NCBI RefSeq assembly: GCF_010731755.1
Contig: NZ_AP022589.1
Span: forward strand, 3,472,001-3,536,000
DNA from: Mycolicibacter minnesotensis
GTDB lineage: Bacteria; Actinomycetota; Actinomycetes; Mycobacteriales; Mycobacteriaceae
DNA length: 64,000 nt
Direction: 5' to 3'
Under the pieces are notes generated by a model. The model saw only the letters and a list, made by a program, of their open reading frames with translations, did not search any database and was not told where the DNA came from. Made by a program: the position numbers and the translations under genes. Below are positions 34,927 to 43,218 of this stretch, piece by piece (position 1 is the stretch's first letter; each line of letters opens with the position of its first letter).

Positions 34927-35420
34927 CAGCCGTTCTCGCCCGGCGTCAGCTGTCCGTCGACCCAGGCGTGCAGGCCCGGCAGCGCGGCCTCGATAACGGT
35001 GAACGCCCGCACGAAGTCGTCATGGTCGCCGTAGTAGGGATCGTCGACGTCGGGCACGGCGGCGCCCGAGCGCGGATCGAAGGACCGCAGCATCCGGATC
35101 CGCTCGGCCGGAATGCCCAGCCCCTGCAGGAGTCCGACGTGATTGCGCCCCAGAGCTATCACCAGGTCGGCCGCCTCGTGGTCGGGGCCGACCTGGGCGG
35201 CGCAGTGTTCCACCGGGTAGCCGTTGTCGCGCAGCACCCGGTTGGTGCGTTCGTCGGCGCCCTTGCCGACATGCCAGCCGGCGGTGCCGGCGCTGGTCAC
35301 CCGCACGGTCTCGCCGAGTCCGCGTTGCGCGAGCTGGTGGGCGAACATTTTCTCGGCCATCGGCGAGCGGCAGATGTTGCCGGTGCAGACGAACGTGACA
35401 TGCAGTGCCGCCTCAGACAC
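34926..35420 (-). CDS. ptpA: Low-molecular-weight protein tyrosine phosphatase
   Basis: This is a 164-residue LMW-PTP. The P-loop CTGNICRS starts at Cys12, the nucleophile, with Arg18. The DPYYGDHDDF loop carries the general-acid Asp and the tyrosine pair that is phosphorylated in M. tuberculosis PtpA. GTG 35420 lies inside the end of the HAD gene (8-bp overlap). It dephosphorylates protein tyrosines; the M. tuberculosis protein is secreted into macrophages, but no export signal is visible here. Confidence 0.92.
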   Translation of the reverse strand: MSEAALHVTFVCTGNICRSPMAEKMFAHQLAQRGLGETVRVTSAGTAGWHVGKGADERTNRVLRDNGYPVEHCAAQVGPDHEAADLVIALGRNHVGLLQGLGIPAERIRMLRSFDPRSGAAVPDVDDPYYGDHDDFVRAFTVIEAALPGLHAWVDGQLTPGENG

Positions 35421-36084
35421 CGAGCACCTCCCGGAGTTCGGGGACGGTCTGCACCCGGGCGACAGGACCGTCGGATTCATTGACCTCGTCGCTGTAGTCG
35501 GCCCGGCCGTAGCCCCATCCGACCAGCACGGTGTCGATGCCGTGGGCGGCCGCACCGTCCACATCGTGGCGCCGGTCGCCCACCATCAACACCCGCTCCG
35601 GCAACGGCGCCAGTTGCCCCAGGGCATGGGCCACCACGTCGGATTTCTCGGCTCGGGTGCCGTCGACGCTGGCCCCGGCGACCACCTCGAAATATCCGTC
35701 GAGCCCGAAGTGCGCGAGGATCTTGCGTGCCGTCGGCTCGACCTTGGAAGTGGCCACGGCCAACCGGACCCCGGCGGCGCGCAGGTCGGCCAATAGTGCG
35801 GCGACACCGTCGAACGGCGTGTTCATCTGCCACCCGCGGCTGGTGTAGTCGGCGCGGTAGGCGGCGACGGCCGCCGCGGTCTGCTCACCGAGGCCCATCG
35901 CTGCCAGCGTGTGATGCATCGGCGGGCCGACGAGTTGCGCGGCCAGATCACCCTCGGGAATCGGCGCGCCGATGTGCTCCAGCGCGTGCCGGAAGCTGGC
36001 GACAATCCCGTCCGCGGAGTCGGTCAAGGTGCCGTCCAGGTCGAAGATCACCAATTCGGCGGCGGCGGTGTTCGTACGCGTCAC
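35413..36084 (-). CDS. ptkA: HAD-family PtkA-like protein
   Basis: This is a 223-residue HAD-superfamily protein with [12 protein letters not shown] (motif I), a threonine/serine-Lys motif II in VATSKVEP and [10 protein letters not shown] (motif IV). It occupies the place of PtkA (Rv2232), the HAD-type protein that phosphorylates PtpA in M. tuberculosis. The start is GTG 36084; the frame continues upstream only across the divergent Nif3 gene, so the disordered N-terminal extension recalled for M. tuberculosis PtkA appears absent. A plain phosphatase (Gph-like) role is the alternative. Confidence 0.78.
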   Translation of the reverse strand: MTRTNTAAAELVIFDLDGTLTDSADGIVASFRHALEHIGAPIPEGDLAAQLVGPPMHHTLAAMGLGEQTAAAVAAYRADYTSRGWQMNTPFDGVAALLADLRAAGVRLAVATSKVEPTARKILAHFGLDGYFEVVAGASVDGTRAEKSDVVAHALGQLAPLPERVLMVGDRRHDVDGAAAHGIDTVLVGWGYGRADYSDEVNESDGPVARVQTVPELREVLGV

Positions 36085-36131
36085 GTTTCTATTGTCCCCG
36101 ATGTGCGCGGAGTGCTCGCCGGGTGGCGCAC

Positions 36132-36137
36132 TACTGT
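36132..36137 (+). promoter_or_regulatory. TACTGT -10 element, leaderless start
   Basis: TACTGT ends exactly 7 nt before the GTG at 36145, without a Shine-Dalgarno sequence between. This fits a leaderless mRNA for the Nif3 operon. Confidence 0.5.
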
Positions 36138-36144
36138 TGCACGC

Positions 36145-37278
36145 GTGACTGCCCGGCTTGCTGACGTCATCGACGTACTGGATGCGGCCTACCCGCCCGG
36201 GCTGGCTCATTCCTGGGATTCGGTGGGGCTGGTCTGCGGCGATCCCGACGACGTGGTGAGCTCGGTGACCATCGCGGTCGACGCGACGGCCGACGTGGTC
36301 GACGAGGTTCCCGAAGGTGGCCTGTTGCTGGCCCACCATCCGCTGTTGCTGCGCGGTGTGGACACCGTGGCGGCCAGCACCCCCAAGGGCTCGCTGATAC
36401 ACCGCCTGATCCGCACCGGCCGTGCCTTATTCACCGCGCACACCAATGCCGATGCGGCCTCGCCGGGAGTCTCCGACGCGCTCGCGGCAGCGGTGGGGCT
36501 GACCGTGGAGTCGGTGCTGGAGCCCGCCGGTCCGCGCGTCGACACCGACAAGTGGGTGATCTACACCCCGCCCGAGCACGCCGAGGCGGTGCGCGCCGCG
36601 GTGTTCGCCGCCGGGGCCGGACACATCGGCGACTACACGCAGTGCAGCTGGAGCGTCGGTGGGATCGGCCAGTTCCTGCCGGGCGACGGTGCGACGCCGG
36701 CTATCGGGCAGCTGGGCGCGGTCGAGCATGTCGCCGAAGATCGCGTCGAAGTGGTGGCACCGGCGCGTGCACGCGCGGCCGTGCACGCCGCGCTGCTGGC
36801 CGCCCATCCCTACGAGGAGCCGGCGTTCGACATCGTCGCGTTGCAGCCGTTGCCTGCGGGGGTGGGGATCGGACGCGTGGGCAGTCTGGCCGTCCCCGAG
36901 CCTTTGAGCGCGTTCGTCGCCCGCGTCGCCGCCGGGCTGCCGGCCACCTCCTGGGGGGTACGGGCCTCCGGTGACCCCGATCTGGAGGTCTCGCGAGTGG
37001 CGGTGTGCGGCGGCGCCGGCGACTCCCTGCTGGATGCGGCGGCCGCCGCCGACGCCCAGGTCTACGTCACCGCGGACCTGCGCCACCACCCCGCCGACGA
37101 ACATTCTCGCCGGTCTACGGTGGCGCTGGTCGATGTGGCGCACTGGGCCAGTGAATACCCTTGGTGCGCCCAAGCAGCCGAGGTACTGCGCTCGCACTTC
37201 GGTGCGACGCTGCCGGTGGCTGTCAGCACGCGACGCACCGACCCCTGGAATCTCGCGCTCGAAGGAGACCGGTCATGA
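36145..37278 (+). CDS. Nif3-like dinuclear metal centre protein
   Basis: This 377-residue NIF3/YbgI-family protein has metal-binding histidines in [15 protein letters not shown] and near the C-terminus DVAHWASE, with the inserted PII-like domain (~130-230) typical of longer members. The biochemical role is unsettled; GTP cyclohydrolase-like and hydrolase activities have been proposed for the family. The start is GTG 36145 with a -10 7 nt upstream. It overlaps the zinc-ribbon gene by 4 nt (ATGA). It corresponds to Rv2230c. Confidence 0.86.
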   Translation: MTARLADVIDVLDAAYPPGLAHSWDSVGLVCGDPDDVVSSVTIAVDATADVVDEVPEGGLLLAHHPLLLRGVDTVAASTPKGSLIHRLIRTGRALFTAHTNADAASPGVSDALAAAVGLTVESVLEPAGPRVDTDKWVIYTPPEHAEAVRAAVFAAGAGHIGDYTQCSWSVGGIGQFLPGDGATPAIGQLGAVEHVAEDRVEVVAPARARAAVHAALLAAHPYEEPAFDIVALQPLPAGVGIGRVGSLAVPEPLSAFVARVAAGLPATSWGVRASGDPDLEVSRVAVCGGAGDSLLDAAAAADAQVYVTADLRHHPADEHSRRSTVALVDVAHWASEYPWCAQAAEVLRSHFGATLPVAVSTRRTDPWNLALEGDRS

Positions 37279-38009
37279 AGGCTAAAGAAGCACAGCAACG
37301 TTCACTGCTGGAACTGTCGGAACTCGACGCCGAACTGGCCCGGATGGCGCACCGCGTCGGGCATCTGCCCGAGCAGCAGGAGCGCGAGCGGATCCAGGCC
37401 GAACACACCGCCGCCGCAGACCGGTTGGCCGCGCTGGAGCTGGCCCTGGAGGACTTGGACGCTCAAGCCGGGCGCTTGGAATCGGAGATCGACGCCGTGC
37501 GCCAGCGGGAGGACCGAGACCGCGCGTTGCTGGATTCCGGTCAGGTCAATTCCAAGCAGGTGACCGATCTGCAGCACGAGGTGGAGACCCTGCAGAAGAG
37601 GCAATCGAGTCTGGAGGACTCACTGCTGGAGCTGATGGAGCAGCGTGAGCAATTGCAGACCCAGGCTAGCGCCGAAGCGAACGTGCTGGAGGGCCTGGCT
37701 GCCGACCTCGCCCGGGTGCAGGAGTCGATCGATACCGCATTAGAGGAGATCGAGACCACCCGCGGACAGCGTTCGGGCAGCCGTGAACGACTGGCCGCCG
37801 AGATCGACGCCGAGCTGTTGGCGCTCTATGAGCGGCAGCGTGCCTCGGCGGGAGTAGGCGCCGGGCTGTTGCGGGGCGGTCAATGTGGGGCCTGCCGCAT
37901 CGAGATCGACCGCGGCCAGCTGGCGAAGATCTCGGCGGCCGAGCCCGAAGAGGTCCTGCGGTGCCCGGAATGCAACACGATCCTGCTGCGGGTCAAGAAC
38001 TTCGGTTAG
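37275..38009 (+). CDS. Coiled-coil zinc-ribbon protein (CT398-like)
   Basis: This 244-residue protein is mostly a long coiled coil rich in Glu, Gln, Leu and Arg (residues ~5-175). A C-terminal C4 zinc ribbon follows (QCGACRIEI and [10 protein letters not shown]). It corresponds to Rv2229c, and homologues include Chlamydia CT398 and Helicobacter HP0958/FlgZ, which act as binding adaptors. The start overlaps the Nif3 stop (ATGA). Neighbours Nif3 and RNase H suggest one operon. The partner in mycobacteria is unknown. Confidence 0.85.
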   Translation: MKAKEAQQRSLLELSELDAELARMAHRVGHLPEQQERERIQAEHTAAADRLAALELALEDLDAQAGRLESEIDAVRQREDRDRALLDSGQVNSKQVTDLQHEVETLQKRQSSLEDSLLELMEQREQLQTQASAEANVLEGLAADLARVQESIDTALEEIETTRGQRSGSRERLAAEIDAELLALYERQRASAGVGAGLLRGGQCGACRIEIDRGQLAKISAAEPEEVLRCPECNTILLRVKNFG

Positions 38010-38034
38010 TGGGCCGGCCGGTGAGGGTAGTGGG

Positions 38035-39132
38035 ATGAAGGTCGTAGTCGAAGCTGACGGCGGCTCGCGGGGGAACCCCGGCCCCGCCGGCTACGGGGCG
38101 GTGGTGTGGTCGGCCGATCGAACCTCATTGCTGGGCGAGGTGAACGAGGCAATCGGAATTGCCACCAACAACGTTGCCGAATACCGCGGCCTGATAGCGG
38201 GATTGACCGAGGCGGGGCGCTTGGGTGCTGCCGAGGTCGGGGTCTTCATGGATTCCAAACTGGTGGTCGAACAGGTGGCGGGCCGCTGGAAGGTCAAGCA
38301 CCCGGACCTGATTCCGCTGCACCGCCAGGCCCGGGAGCTGGCCGCGCAGTTCGACCACGTGCGCTACACCTGGATCCCGCGGGAGAAGAACTCCCACGCG
38401 GACCGGCTGGCCAACCAGGCGATGGACGCTGCCGCCGGCATCGAGAAGCCCGCGCAGGACCGGGATGAGAAAGCTTCGGTATCTGCGGCCCCCGCCGCTC
38501 CCGGATGGACCGGTGCGACCGGCACGGCTACCCAGCTGCTGCTGCTGAGGCACGGGCAGACCGAACTGTCGGTGAATCGGCGCTACTCCGGACGCGGCAA
38601 TCCGCCGCTGACCGACACCGGCCGCCAGCAGGCCGATGCGGCGGCGCGCTACTTGGCCCAGCGTGGCGGTATCTCGGCGGTCATCAGTTCGCCGCTGCAG
38701 CGCTGCCGCGACACCGCCGGGGCGGCGGCCAGGCTGCTGGGCTTGGACGTCACCGTCGATGAGGATCTGACCGAGACCGACTTCGGCGCCTGGGAGGGCC
38801 TGACTTTCACCGAGGCGGCCGAGCGTGACCCCGAACTGCACCGTCGCTGGCTGAAGGACACCGCAATTCAGCCCCCGGACGGGGAGAGCTTCGATGCCGT
38901 GCAGCAGCGGGTGCGCCGCGCCCGCGATCGGATCGTCGCCGACCACAGCGGCAGCACGGTGCTGGTGGTGTCGCACGTGACGCCGATCAAGACCTTGCTG
39001 CGGCTGGCGTTGGATGCCGGTCCGACCATCCTGTACCGGTTGCACCTGGACCTGGCGTCGCTCAGCATCGCCGAGTTTTACGGCGACGGTCCGGCAGCGG
39101 TGCGCCTGGTGAACCAGACGGCATACCTGTAG
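38035..39132 (+). CDS. Bifunctional RNase HI / phosphoglycerate-mutase-type acid phosphatase
   Basis: This is a 365-residue two-domain protein. Residues 1-~130 are RNase HI (EADGGSRGNPGPAGYG, TNNVAEYRGL, FMDSKLVVEQ and a C-terminal HADRLAN). After a linker, ~165-365 is a histidine phosphatase (LLLRHGQTE, VSHVTPIK). The Rv2228c enzyme cleaves RNA:DNA hybrids, and its C-terminal half resembles CobC, alpha-ribazole phosphatase of cobalamin synthesis. ATG 38035 lies 25 bp after the zinc-ribbon gene. Confidence 0.9.
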   Translation: MKVVVEADGGSRGNPGPAGYGAVVWSADRTSLLGEVNEAIGIATNNVAEYRGLIAGLTEAGRLGAAEVGVFMDSKLVVEQVAGRWKVKHPDLIPLHRQARELAAQFDHVRYTWIPREKNSHADRLANQAMDAAAGIEKPAQDRDEKASVSAAPAAPGWTGATGTATQLLLLRHGQTELSVNRRYSGRGNPPLTDTGRQQADAAARYLAQRGGISAVISSPLQRCRDTAGAAARLLGLDVTVDEDLTETDFGAWEGLTFTEAAERDPELHRRWLKDTAIQPPDGESFDAVQQRVRRARDRIVADHSGSTVLVVSHVTPIKTLLRLALDAGPTILYRLHLDLASLSIAEFYGDGPAAVRLVNQTAYL

Positions 39133-39147
39133 GCGTTCGTTCGCGCG

Positions 39148-39723
39148 TCAGTCGTGCAGGTGCACCCGTTCACCGTGGGCGCCGAAGATCGTGATCGCCT
39201 CGACGGGACCGTCCAGGGCGCCGAACCAATGCGGGGTCCAGGTGGAGAACTCGACGGCCTCACCCGGTTCGATCACGAAATCGTCCTCGCCCAAAACCAA
39301 TTGGAGCCGTCCGGACAACACATACAGCCACTCGTGGCCTTCGTGGACCGGTAACTCGGCCGGACGGCGGCGGCGCATGCTGACCCGGATCTTGAAGGCA
39401 TGTAGGCCCCCGGCCGGCCCGTTGCGGGTCAGCGGCCAGAAGGTGATGCCGTTGTGGCTGTGCGAGGTACCGCGGACCCGGGGGTCGACATGCTGCGGAG
39501 CGCGCAGCAACTCGTCGGTGCTGACCGACAACGCCTCGGCCAGCCGGGGGAGATGATCCAGCGCCAGGCGGCGTTTGCCCGATTCCAGCCGGCTCAACGT
39601 CGAGACGTCGATGCGGGCGCGGGTGGCCACATCCTCCAACGTCAGCCCCTGCTGGGTGCGCAGTTCTCGGAGGCGACGCCGCACCCGCAGATCTACGCCG
39701 CCGTCGTCTGGGTTTGCCTGCAT
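39148..39723 (-). CDS. XRE-family regulator with cupin domain
   Basis: This 191-residue regulator has an N-terminal HTH_3 domain (residues ~14-70; TLEDVATRARIDVSTLSRLE) and a C-terminal cupin_2 (~110-185; HEGHEWLYVLSGRLQLVLG). This architecture senses a small ligand. It is divergent from the flavoprotein/methyltransferase pair by 47 bp, with repeated GGCA half-sites in between, so it probably represses them and itself. It is convergent with the RNase H gene. Confidence 0.87.
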   Translation of the reverse strand: MQANPDDGGVDLRVRRRLRELRTQQGLTLEDVATRARIDVSTLSRLESGKRRLALDHLPRLAEALSVSTDELLRAPQHVDPRVRGTSHSHNGITFWPLTRNGPAGGLHAFKIRVSMRRRRPAELPVHEGHEWLYVLSGRLQLVLGEDDFVIEPGEAVEFSTWTPHWFGALDGPVEAITIFGAHGERVHLHD

Positions 39724-39763
39724 GGCAAATAAGCTTGCCAGTATCTGGCACCGCTCGGCAAGC
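39723..39763. promoter_or_regulatory. Clustered GGCA half-sites, XRE operator candidate
   Basis: TGGCAA (39723-39728) pairs with TTGCCA (39735-39740). TGCCA and TGGCA form a 5-5-5 palindrome at 39736-39750. GCTTGCC (39733-39739) pairs with GGCAAGC (39757-39763). The nested inverted repeats fill the whole divergent gap and reach the regulator's start codon. Confidence 0.55.
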
Positions 39764-39770
39764 TCGGTGC

Positions 39771-40736
39771 ATGAGCGAAATCTGGGACTGCATCGTGGTG
39801 GGCGGCGGCGCCGCCGGACTCAGCGCCGGCTTGGTCTTGGGCCGGGCCCGCCGCAGAACACTGCTGATCGACGCGGCGCAACAGAGCAATCGCAGCGCGC
39901 ACGGCATCGGCGGGCTACTGGGCCACGACGGCCGCCCACCTGCCGAGCTGTACGCCCTGGGCCGTGACGAACTGGCCTCCTATGGGGTGCAGATCCGGAC
40001 CGGCGAGGTGACAGACATCCAGGGCACAGAAGGCGATTTCGTCGTGCGGGGTGACGGCGGGGCCACCGAGCGGACCCGGCGGGTGCTGTTGGCCACCGGG
40101 ATGACCTACCTGCCTCCGGAGCTTCCTGGCCTGGCCGAACTATGGGGCCGTTCGGTGTTCCACTGCCCGTTCTGCCACGGCTGGGAAGTGCGGGACCTGC
40201 CGCTGGCGGTGCTGGCCGACGGCGAGCGAGCAGTGCACCTGGCACTGTTGTTGCGCTGTTGGAGTGACGACATCGTGGTTCTCACCGGCGGTGCGGCCGA
40301 CCTCGGCGCAGACGATCGCCGCCGACTGTCCAGTGCCGGCGTCCGGGTAGACGAGCGGCCGGTGGTGGCGCTGGACGCACATGAGGGCGAGCTGTCGGCA
40401 GTGGTCTTCGCCGACGGGCAGCGGTTGCCGCGGCGCGGACTTCTGGTGGCCACAGCACTGCGGCAACGCGATCGGCTGGCCGAAAGGCTGGGCGTGGGGG
40501 TCGCGCCCCCCGGACCGGTGGCGCTGGACCCCGTCGGCGTCGATCCTTTGTGCCGCACTTCGATTCCCGGGGTGTTTGCCGCCGGGGACCTGACCGGGGA
40601 GATGCCGCAGGTGGCTGCCGCCATCGCGGCGGGCTCGCGTGCCGCAGCGGCGGTGGTACAGAGCTTGGCAGCAGACGACTACGGATTGGTGATGCCGCCC
40701 GGCGTCGCGATGACCGAAAGGAAAGCAGACCAATGA
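39771..40736 (+). CDS. Thioredoxin-reductase-like flavoprotein, dithiol-oxidase type
   Basis: This 321-residue protein has a FAD loop VVGGGAAG (residues 9-16), a CPFC redox pair (Cys132, Cys135) in FHCPFCHGWE, and the C-terminal FAAGDLTGE FAD contact. The NADPH-binding GxGxxA of true thioredoxin reductases is degraded (VLADGERAV, ~147-154) and no HRRxxxR is seen. CPxCHGxE with a weak NADPH site is reminiscent of dithiol oxidases such as GliT and HlmI. It could instead be an ordinary disulfide oxidoreductase. The stop overlaps the methyltransferase start (ATGA). Confidence 0.75.
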   Translation: MSEIWDCIVVGGGAAGLSAGLVLGRARRRTLLIDAAQQSNRSAHGIGGLLGHDGRPPAELYALGRDELASYGVQIRTGEVTDIQGTEGDFVVRGDGGATERTRRVLLATGMTYLPPELPGLAELWGRSVFHCPFCHGWEVRDLPLAVLADGERAVHLALLLRCWSDDIVVLTGGAADLGADDRRRLSSAGVRVDERPVVALDAHEGELSAVVFADGQRLPRRGLLVATALRQRDRLAERLGVGVAPPGPVALDPVGVDPLCRTSIPGVFAAGDLTGEMPQVAAAIAAGSRAAAAVVQSLAADDYGLVMPPGVAMTERKADQ

Positions 40737-41386
40737 CGGACGCACTGCGCGACGCGCGCGAATTCTGGGACGAGTTCTACAGCGGCGACCACTCGGTGTG
40801 GAGTGGGCGTGCCAATGCGCACCTGGCCGAGATCACCGGCGGCCTGTCCCCGGGCCGGGCGCTCGATCTGGGCTGCGGTGAGGGCGGCGACGCCCTCTGG
40901 CTGGCCGAAAACGGCTGGCAGGTGGTGGCGGTCGACATCTCGAACAACGCACTGGCGCGGGCGGCTACCGCCGCTCAGCAGGCAGGCGTGACCGCGCAGA
41001 TTCGCTTCGAGCGTCATGATCTGTCCACCAGCTTCCCTGCCGGACGCTTCGACCTGGTGTCGGCGCAGTTCCTGCACTCACCGGTGCAACTGGACCGCGA
41101 ACCGTTGCTGCGCCGTGCCGCCGAGGCCGTGGCGGCCGATGGCCGACTGCTGATCGTGGACCACGGTGCCGCGCCGCCCTGGGCCGGCGAACACGCACGC
41201 GAGCACCACTTCGCCACCGCCGACGAGGTTCTGGCAGTGCTGAGTATCGACGAGGCGGAATGGGAGCTGGTGCGCATCGAGGCGGTGCAGCGCGCTGCCA
41301 CCGGACCCGACGGGCAACCGGGCACCCTGCTCGACAACATCATCCTGCTGCACCGCAGGGCACAGAGCCCTCACGCGGCGTTGTGA
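40733..41386 (+). CDS. Class I SAM-dependent methyltransferase
   Basis: This 217-residue Rossmann methyltransferase has motif I RALDLGCGEGGDALWLAE, an acidic residue in VVAVDIS and motif IV-like DLVSAQFLHSP. It resembles TehB/thiopurine-type small-molecule methyltransferases in size and in its opening FWDEFYSGDHSVWSGRAN. It is translationally coupled to the CPFC flavoprotein, which suggests both act on the same thiol or toxic compound. It is convergent with the 2OG oxygenase (16-bp overlap). The substrate is unknown. Confidence 0.83.
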   Translation: MTDALRDAREFWDEFYSGDHSVWSGRANAHLAEITGGLSPGRALDLGCGEGGDALWLAENGWQVVAVDISNNALARAATAAQQAGVTAQIRFERHDLSTSFPAGRFDLVSAQFLHSPVQLDREPLLRRAAEAVAADGRLLIVDHGAAPPWAGEHAREHHFATADEVLAVLSIDEAEWELVRIEAVQRAATGPDGQPGTLLDNIILLHRRAQSPHAAL

Positions 41387-42093
41387 AAGATCAGACCCAG
41401 TGTGTAGCGCTGCCCGGAGCGGATCGGCGAGACCCCATGGCGCACCGGCGCCGTCGACCAGCCCCGAGCAGAACGGATCGGCCGATCTCGGGTGGTGAAG
41501 ACATACCCGTGGCCCTGCGGCAACTGCACGGCGGTGCCTCGTGACTGGGCCCGCGGGCGCTGCTCGACGAGCAGGAACTCACCCCCGGTGTAGTCGGTGG
41601 CCGGGTCGCTCAGATTGATCACCACCTGTAGGGGAAACACCAACTCGCCGTAGAGGTCCCGGTGCAAAGCATTCCAGTCGCCGGGGCCGTAACGCAGCAT
41701 CAGCGCGGTCGGCTTGTGCTGGCCGGCCCGGTGGCAGTGGCCCAGCCATTCCTCGAAGTCGTCCGGCCACGGCGCTTCCCGGCCAAGCCTGTCAGCCCAT
41801 TCCCGGGCGATCGGCAGCAAGCGCGGATACAGCGCCCGCTTGAGTGCATCGACCGGATCGGGCGCCGGCGCCGTGAAGTACCGGTATTGCCCGGAACCGT
41901 AGCGGTGACGCTGCATGTCGACGGTGGCGCGGAAACGTTCGTCGTCGCCGTAGCAGCGGCGCAGCCGCGCGGCCTCGGTGTCCGTCAGAAGCCGGGGTAG
42001 CAGCGCCCCACCGTATTCGTCGAGATCGGCTGCGATGGTTCCCCAGTCGCCGGCATCCACCCGTCGTTGCCAGCGCGTCACCGTGGTCGCCAT
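41371..42093 (-). CDS. 2-oxoglutarate/Fe(II)-dependent oxygenase
   Basis: This 240-residue double-stranded beta-helix oxygenase has the iron facial triad in HRD (WNALHRDLYGE) and a distal His in VRHGVSPI, with Arg of SGQRYTLGLIFH as the likely 2-oxoglutarate ligand. The order and GGEFLLVEQ strand resemble the 2OG-FeII_Oxy family that hydroxylates proteins or nucleic-acid bases. ATG 42093 is preferred over the adjacent ATG 42096. Its 3' end overlaps the methyltransferase gene on the other strand. The substrate is unknown. Confidence 0.8.
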   Translation of the reverse strand: MATTVTRWQRRVDAGDWGTIAADLDEYGGALLPRLLTDTEAARLRRCYGDDERFRATVDMQRHRYGSGQYRYFTAPAPDPVDALKRALYPRLLPIAREWADRLGREAPWPDDFEEWLGHCHRAGQHKPTALMLRYGPGDWNALHRDLYGELVFPLQVVINLSDPATDYTGGEFLLVEQRPRAQSRGTAVQLPQGHGYVFTTRDRPIRSARGWSTAPVRHGVSPIRSGQRYTLGLIFHNAA

Positions 42094-42096
42094 CAC

Positions 42097-42453
42097 CGGG
42101 TTTCCTTCCGATCGGGTCTCGTCGAGTGTGCGCCACCGGGCGCAGACCCGGGGGAGTACTCGGGATCGGCGCCGTCGTTGCGGTCGGCTCGATTAAATCG
42201 CCGTGCGCCAAATCGCCTGTGCTTGGCAACCAGCATCTTCCGTGAACAGCGCGGTAGTAGGCCTTTTGGGCGCGTTGACAGCTAACTCGTGCACTCCTAC
42301 TGTTCGGCCAACTGATGGAGGGGACGACGAATGCGCGGGAGATCGGCACGGACATGCGTACCGGGCGGGGAAGTGGCGGGGCCGTCCTCGGCGGGACGGC
42401 TCGTACGTGCACGAACGGGGTGAGACGTTGGCGCACATCGTAGGCAGGCAGCG
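42097..42453 (+). promoter_or_regulatory. mce operon upstream region and promoter
   Basis: This 357-bp stretch holds no convincing gene. It contains a strong promoter: TTGACA (42275-42280), 17-nt spacer, TACTGT (42298-42303), predicting a start near 42310 and a leader of about 145 nt before the first yrbE gene. No repressor gene (MceR type) is next to it. Short open frames here lack ribosome-binding sites and conserved features. Confidence 0.65.
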
Positions 42454-43218
42454 ATGAGCGCGCCCTCCTGGTCCAAGCCTGCCGTCGCGGTCGGCGACTT
42501 CGTCGTGCTCGCCGGCGAGACCTTCGCGGCAATGGTGCGACCGCCGTGGGCCTGGCGCGAGCTGATCGACCAGATCTGGTTCGTCGCGCGGGTGTCGATA
42601 GTCCCGACGATCATGCTGTCGATTCCCTACACCGTGCTCATCGTCTTCACGCTCAACATCGTGCTGTTGGAGATCGGCGCCGCCGACCTGTCCGGTGCCG
42701 GCGCCGCCTTGGCCGCGGTCACCCAGGTGGGGCCTGTGGTGACCGCCATCGTGGTGTCGGGGGCGGGTGCCACCGCAATGTGCGCCGACCTGGGAGCGCG
42801 CACGATCCGCGAGGAGATCGATGCCATGAAGGTGATCGGGGTCAATCCGATCCGAGCCCTCGTGGTTCCGCGCGTGATCGCGGCGACCTTCGTCGCGGTG
42901 ATGCTCTACTCCGTGGTCGCGGTCGTGGGGCTGACCGGAAGCTACGCGTTCGTGGTGTTCGTGCAGCATGTGACGCCCGGTGCCTTCGTCTCCGGGATGA
43001 CGCTGCTGACCGGGCTGCCGCAGGTGGTGGTCTCGCTGATCAAGGCGCTGCTGTTCGGGCTGTCAGCCGGACTGATCGCCTGCTACAAAGGCCTGTCGGT
43101 GGGCGGCGGCCCGACCGCGGTGGGCAACGCGGTCAACGAGACCGTCGTATTCGCCTTCATGGCACTGTTTCTGATCAACATCCTGGCCACCGCCTTCGGT
43201 GTGAAGGTGGCACCGTGA
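42454..43218 (+). CDS. yrbEA: Mce transporter permease YrbEA
   Basis: This is a 254-residue MlaE-family permease with about five hydrophobic segments and the conserved cytoplasmic loop EEIDAMKVIGVNPIRALVVPR, which couples to the Mkl-type ATPase encoded elsewhere. It is the first gene of an eight-gene yrbE-mce set. The ATG follows a leader of about 145 nt. Together with YrbEB it forms the inner-membrane channel of a lipid importer. It overlaps yrbEB by GTGA. Confidence 0.9.
   Translation: MSAPSWSKPAVAVGDFVVLAGETFAAMVRPPWAWRELIDQIWFVARVSIVPTIMLSIPYTVLIVFTLNIVLLEIGAADLSGAGAALAAVTQVGPVVTAIVVSGAGATAMCADLGARTIREEIDAMKVIGVNPIRALVVPRVIAATFVAVMLYSVVAVVGLTGSYAFVVFVQHVTPGAFVSGMTLLTGLPQVVVSLIKALLFGLSAGLIACYKGLSVGGGPTAVGNAVNETVVFAFMALFLINILATAFGVKVAP

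Noticed and set aside
36085..36402. N-terminal extension of the PtkA-like protein
   Set aside because: This stretch is antisense to the Nif3 gene start and promoter and does not resemble a conserved domain.
42097..42453. Small coding frames or a regulator gene upstream of the mce operon
   Set aside because: The short frames lack ribosome-binding sites and known motifs. The region is better explained by the TTGACA-N17-TACTGT promoter and a leader.
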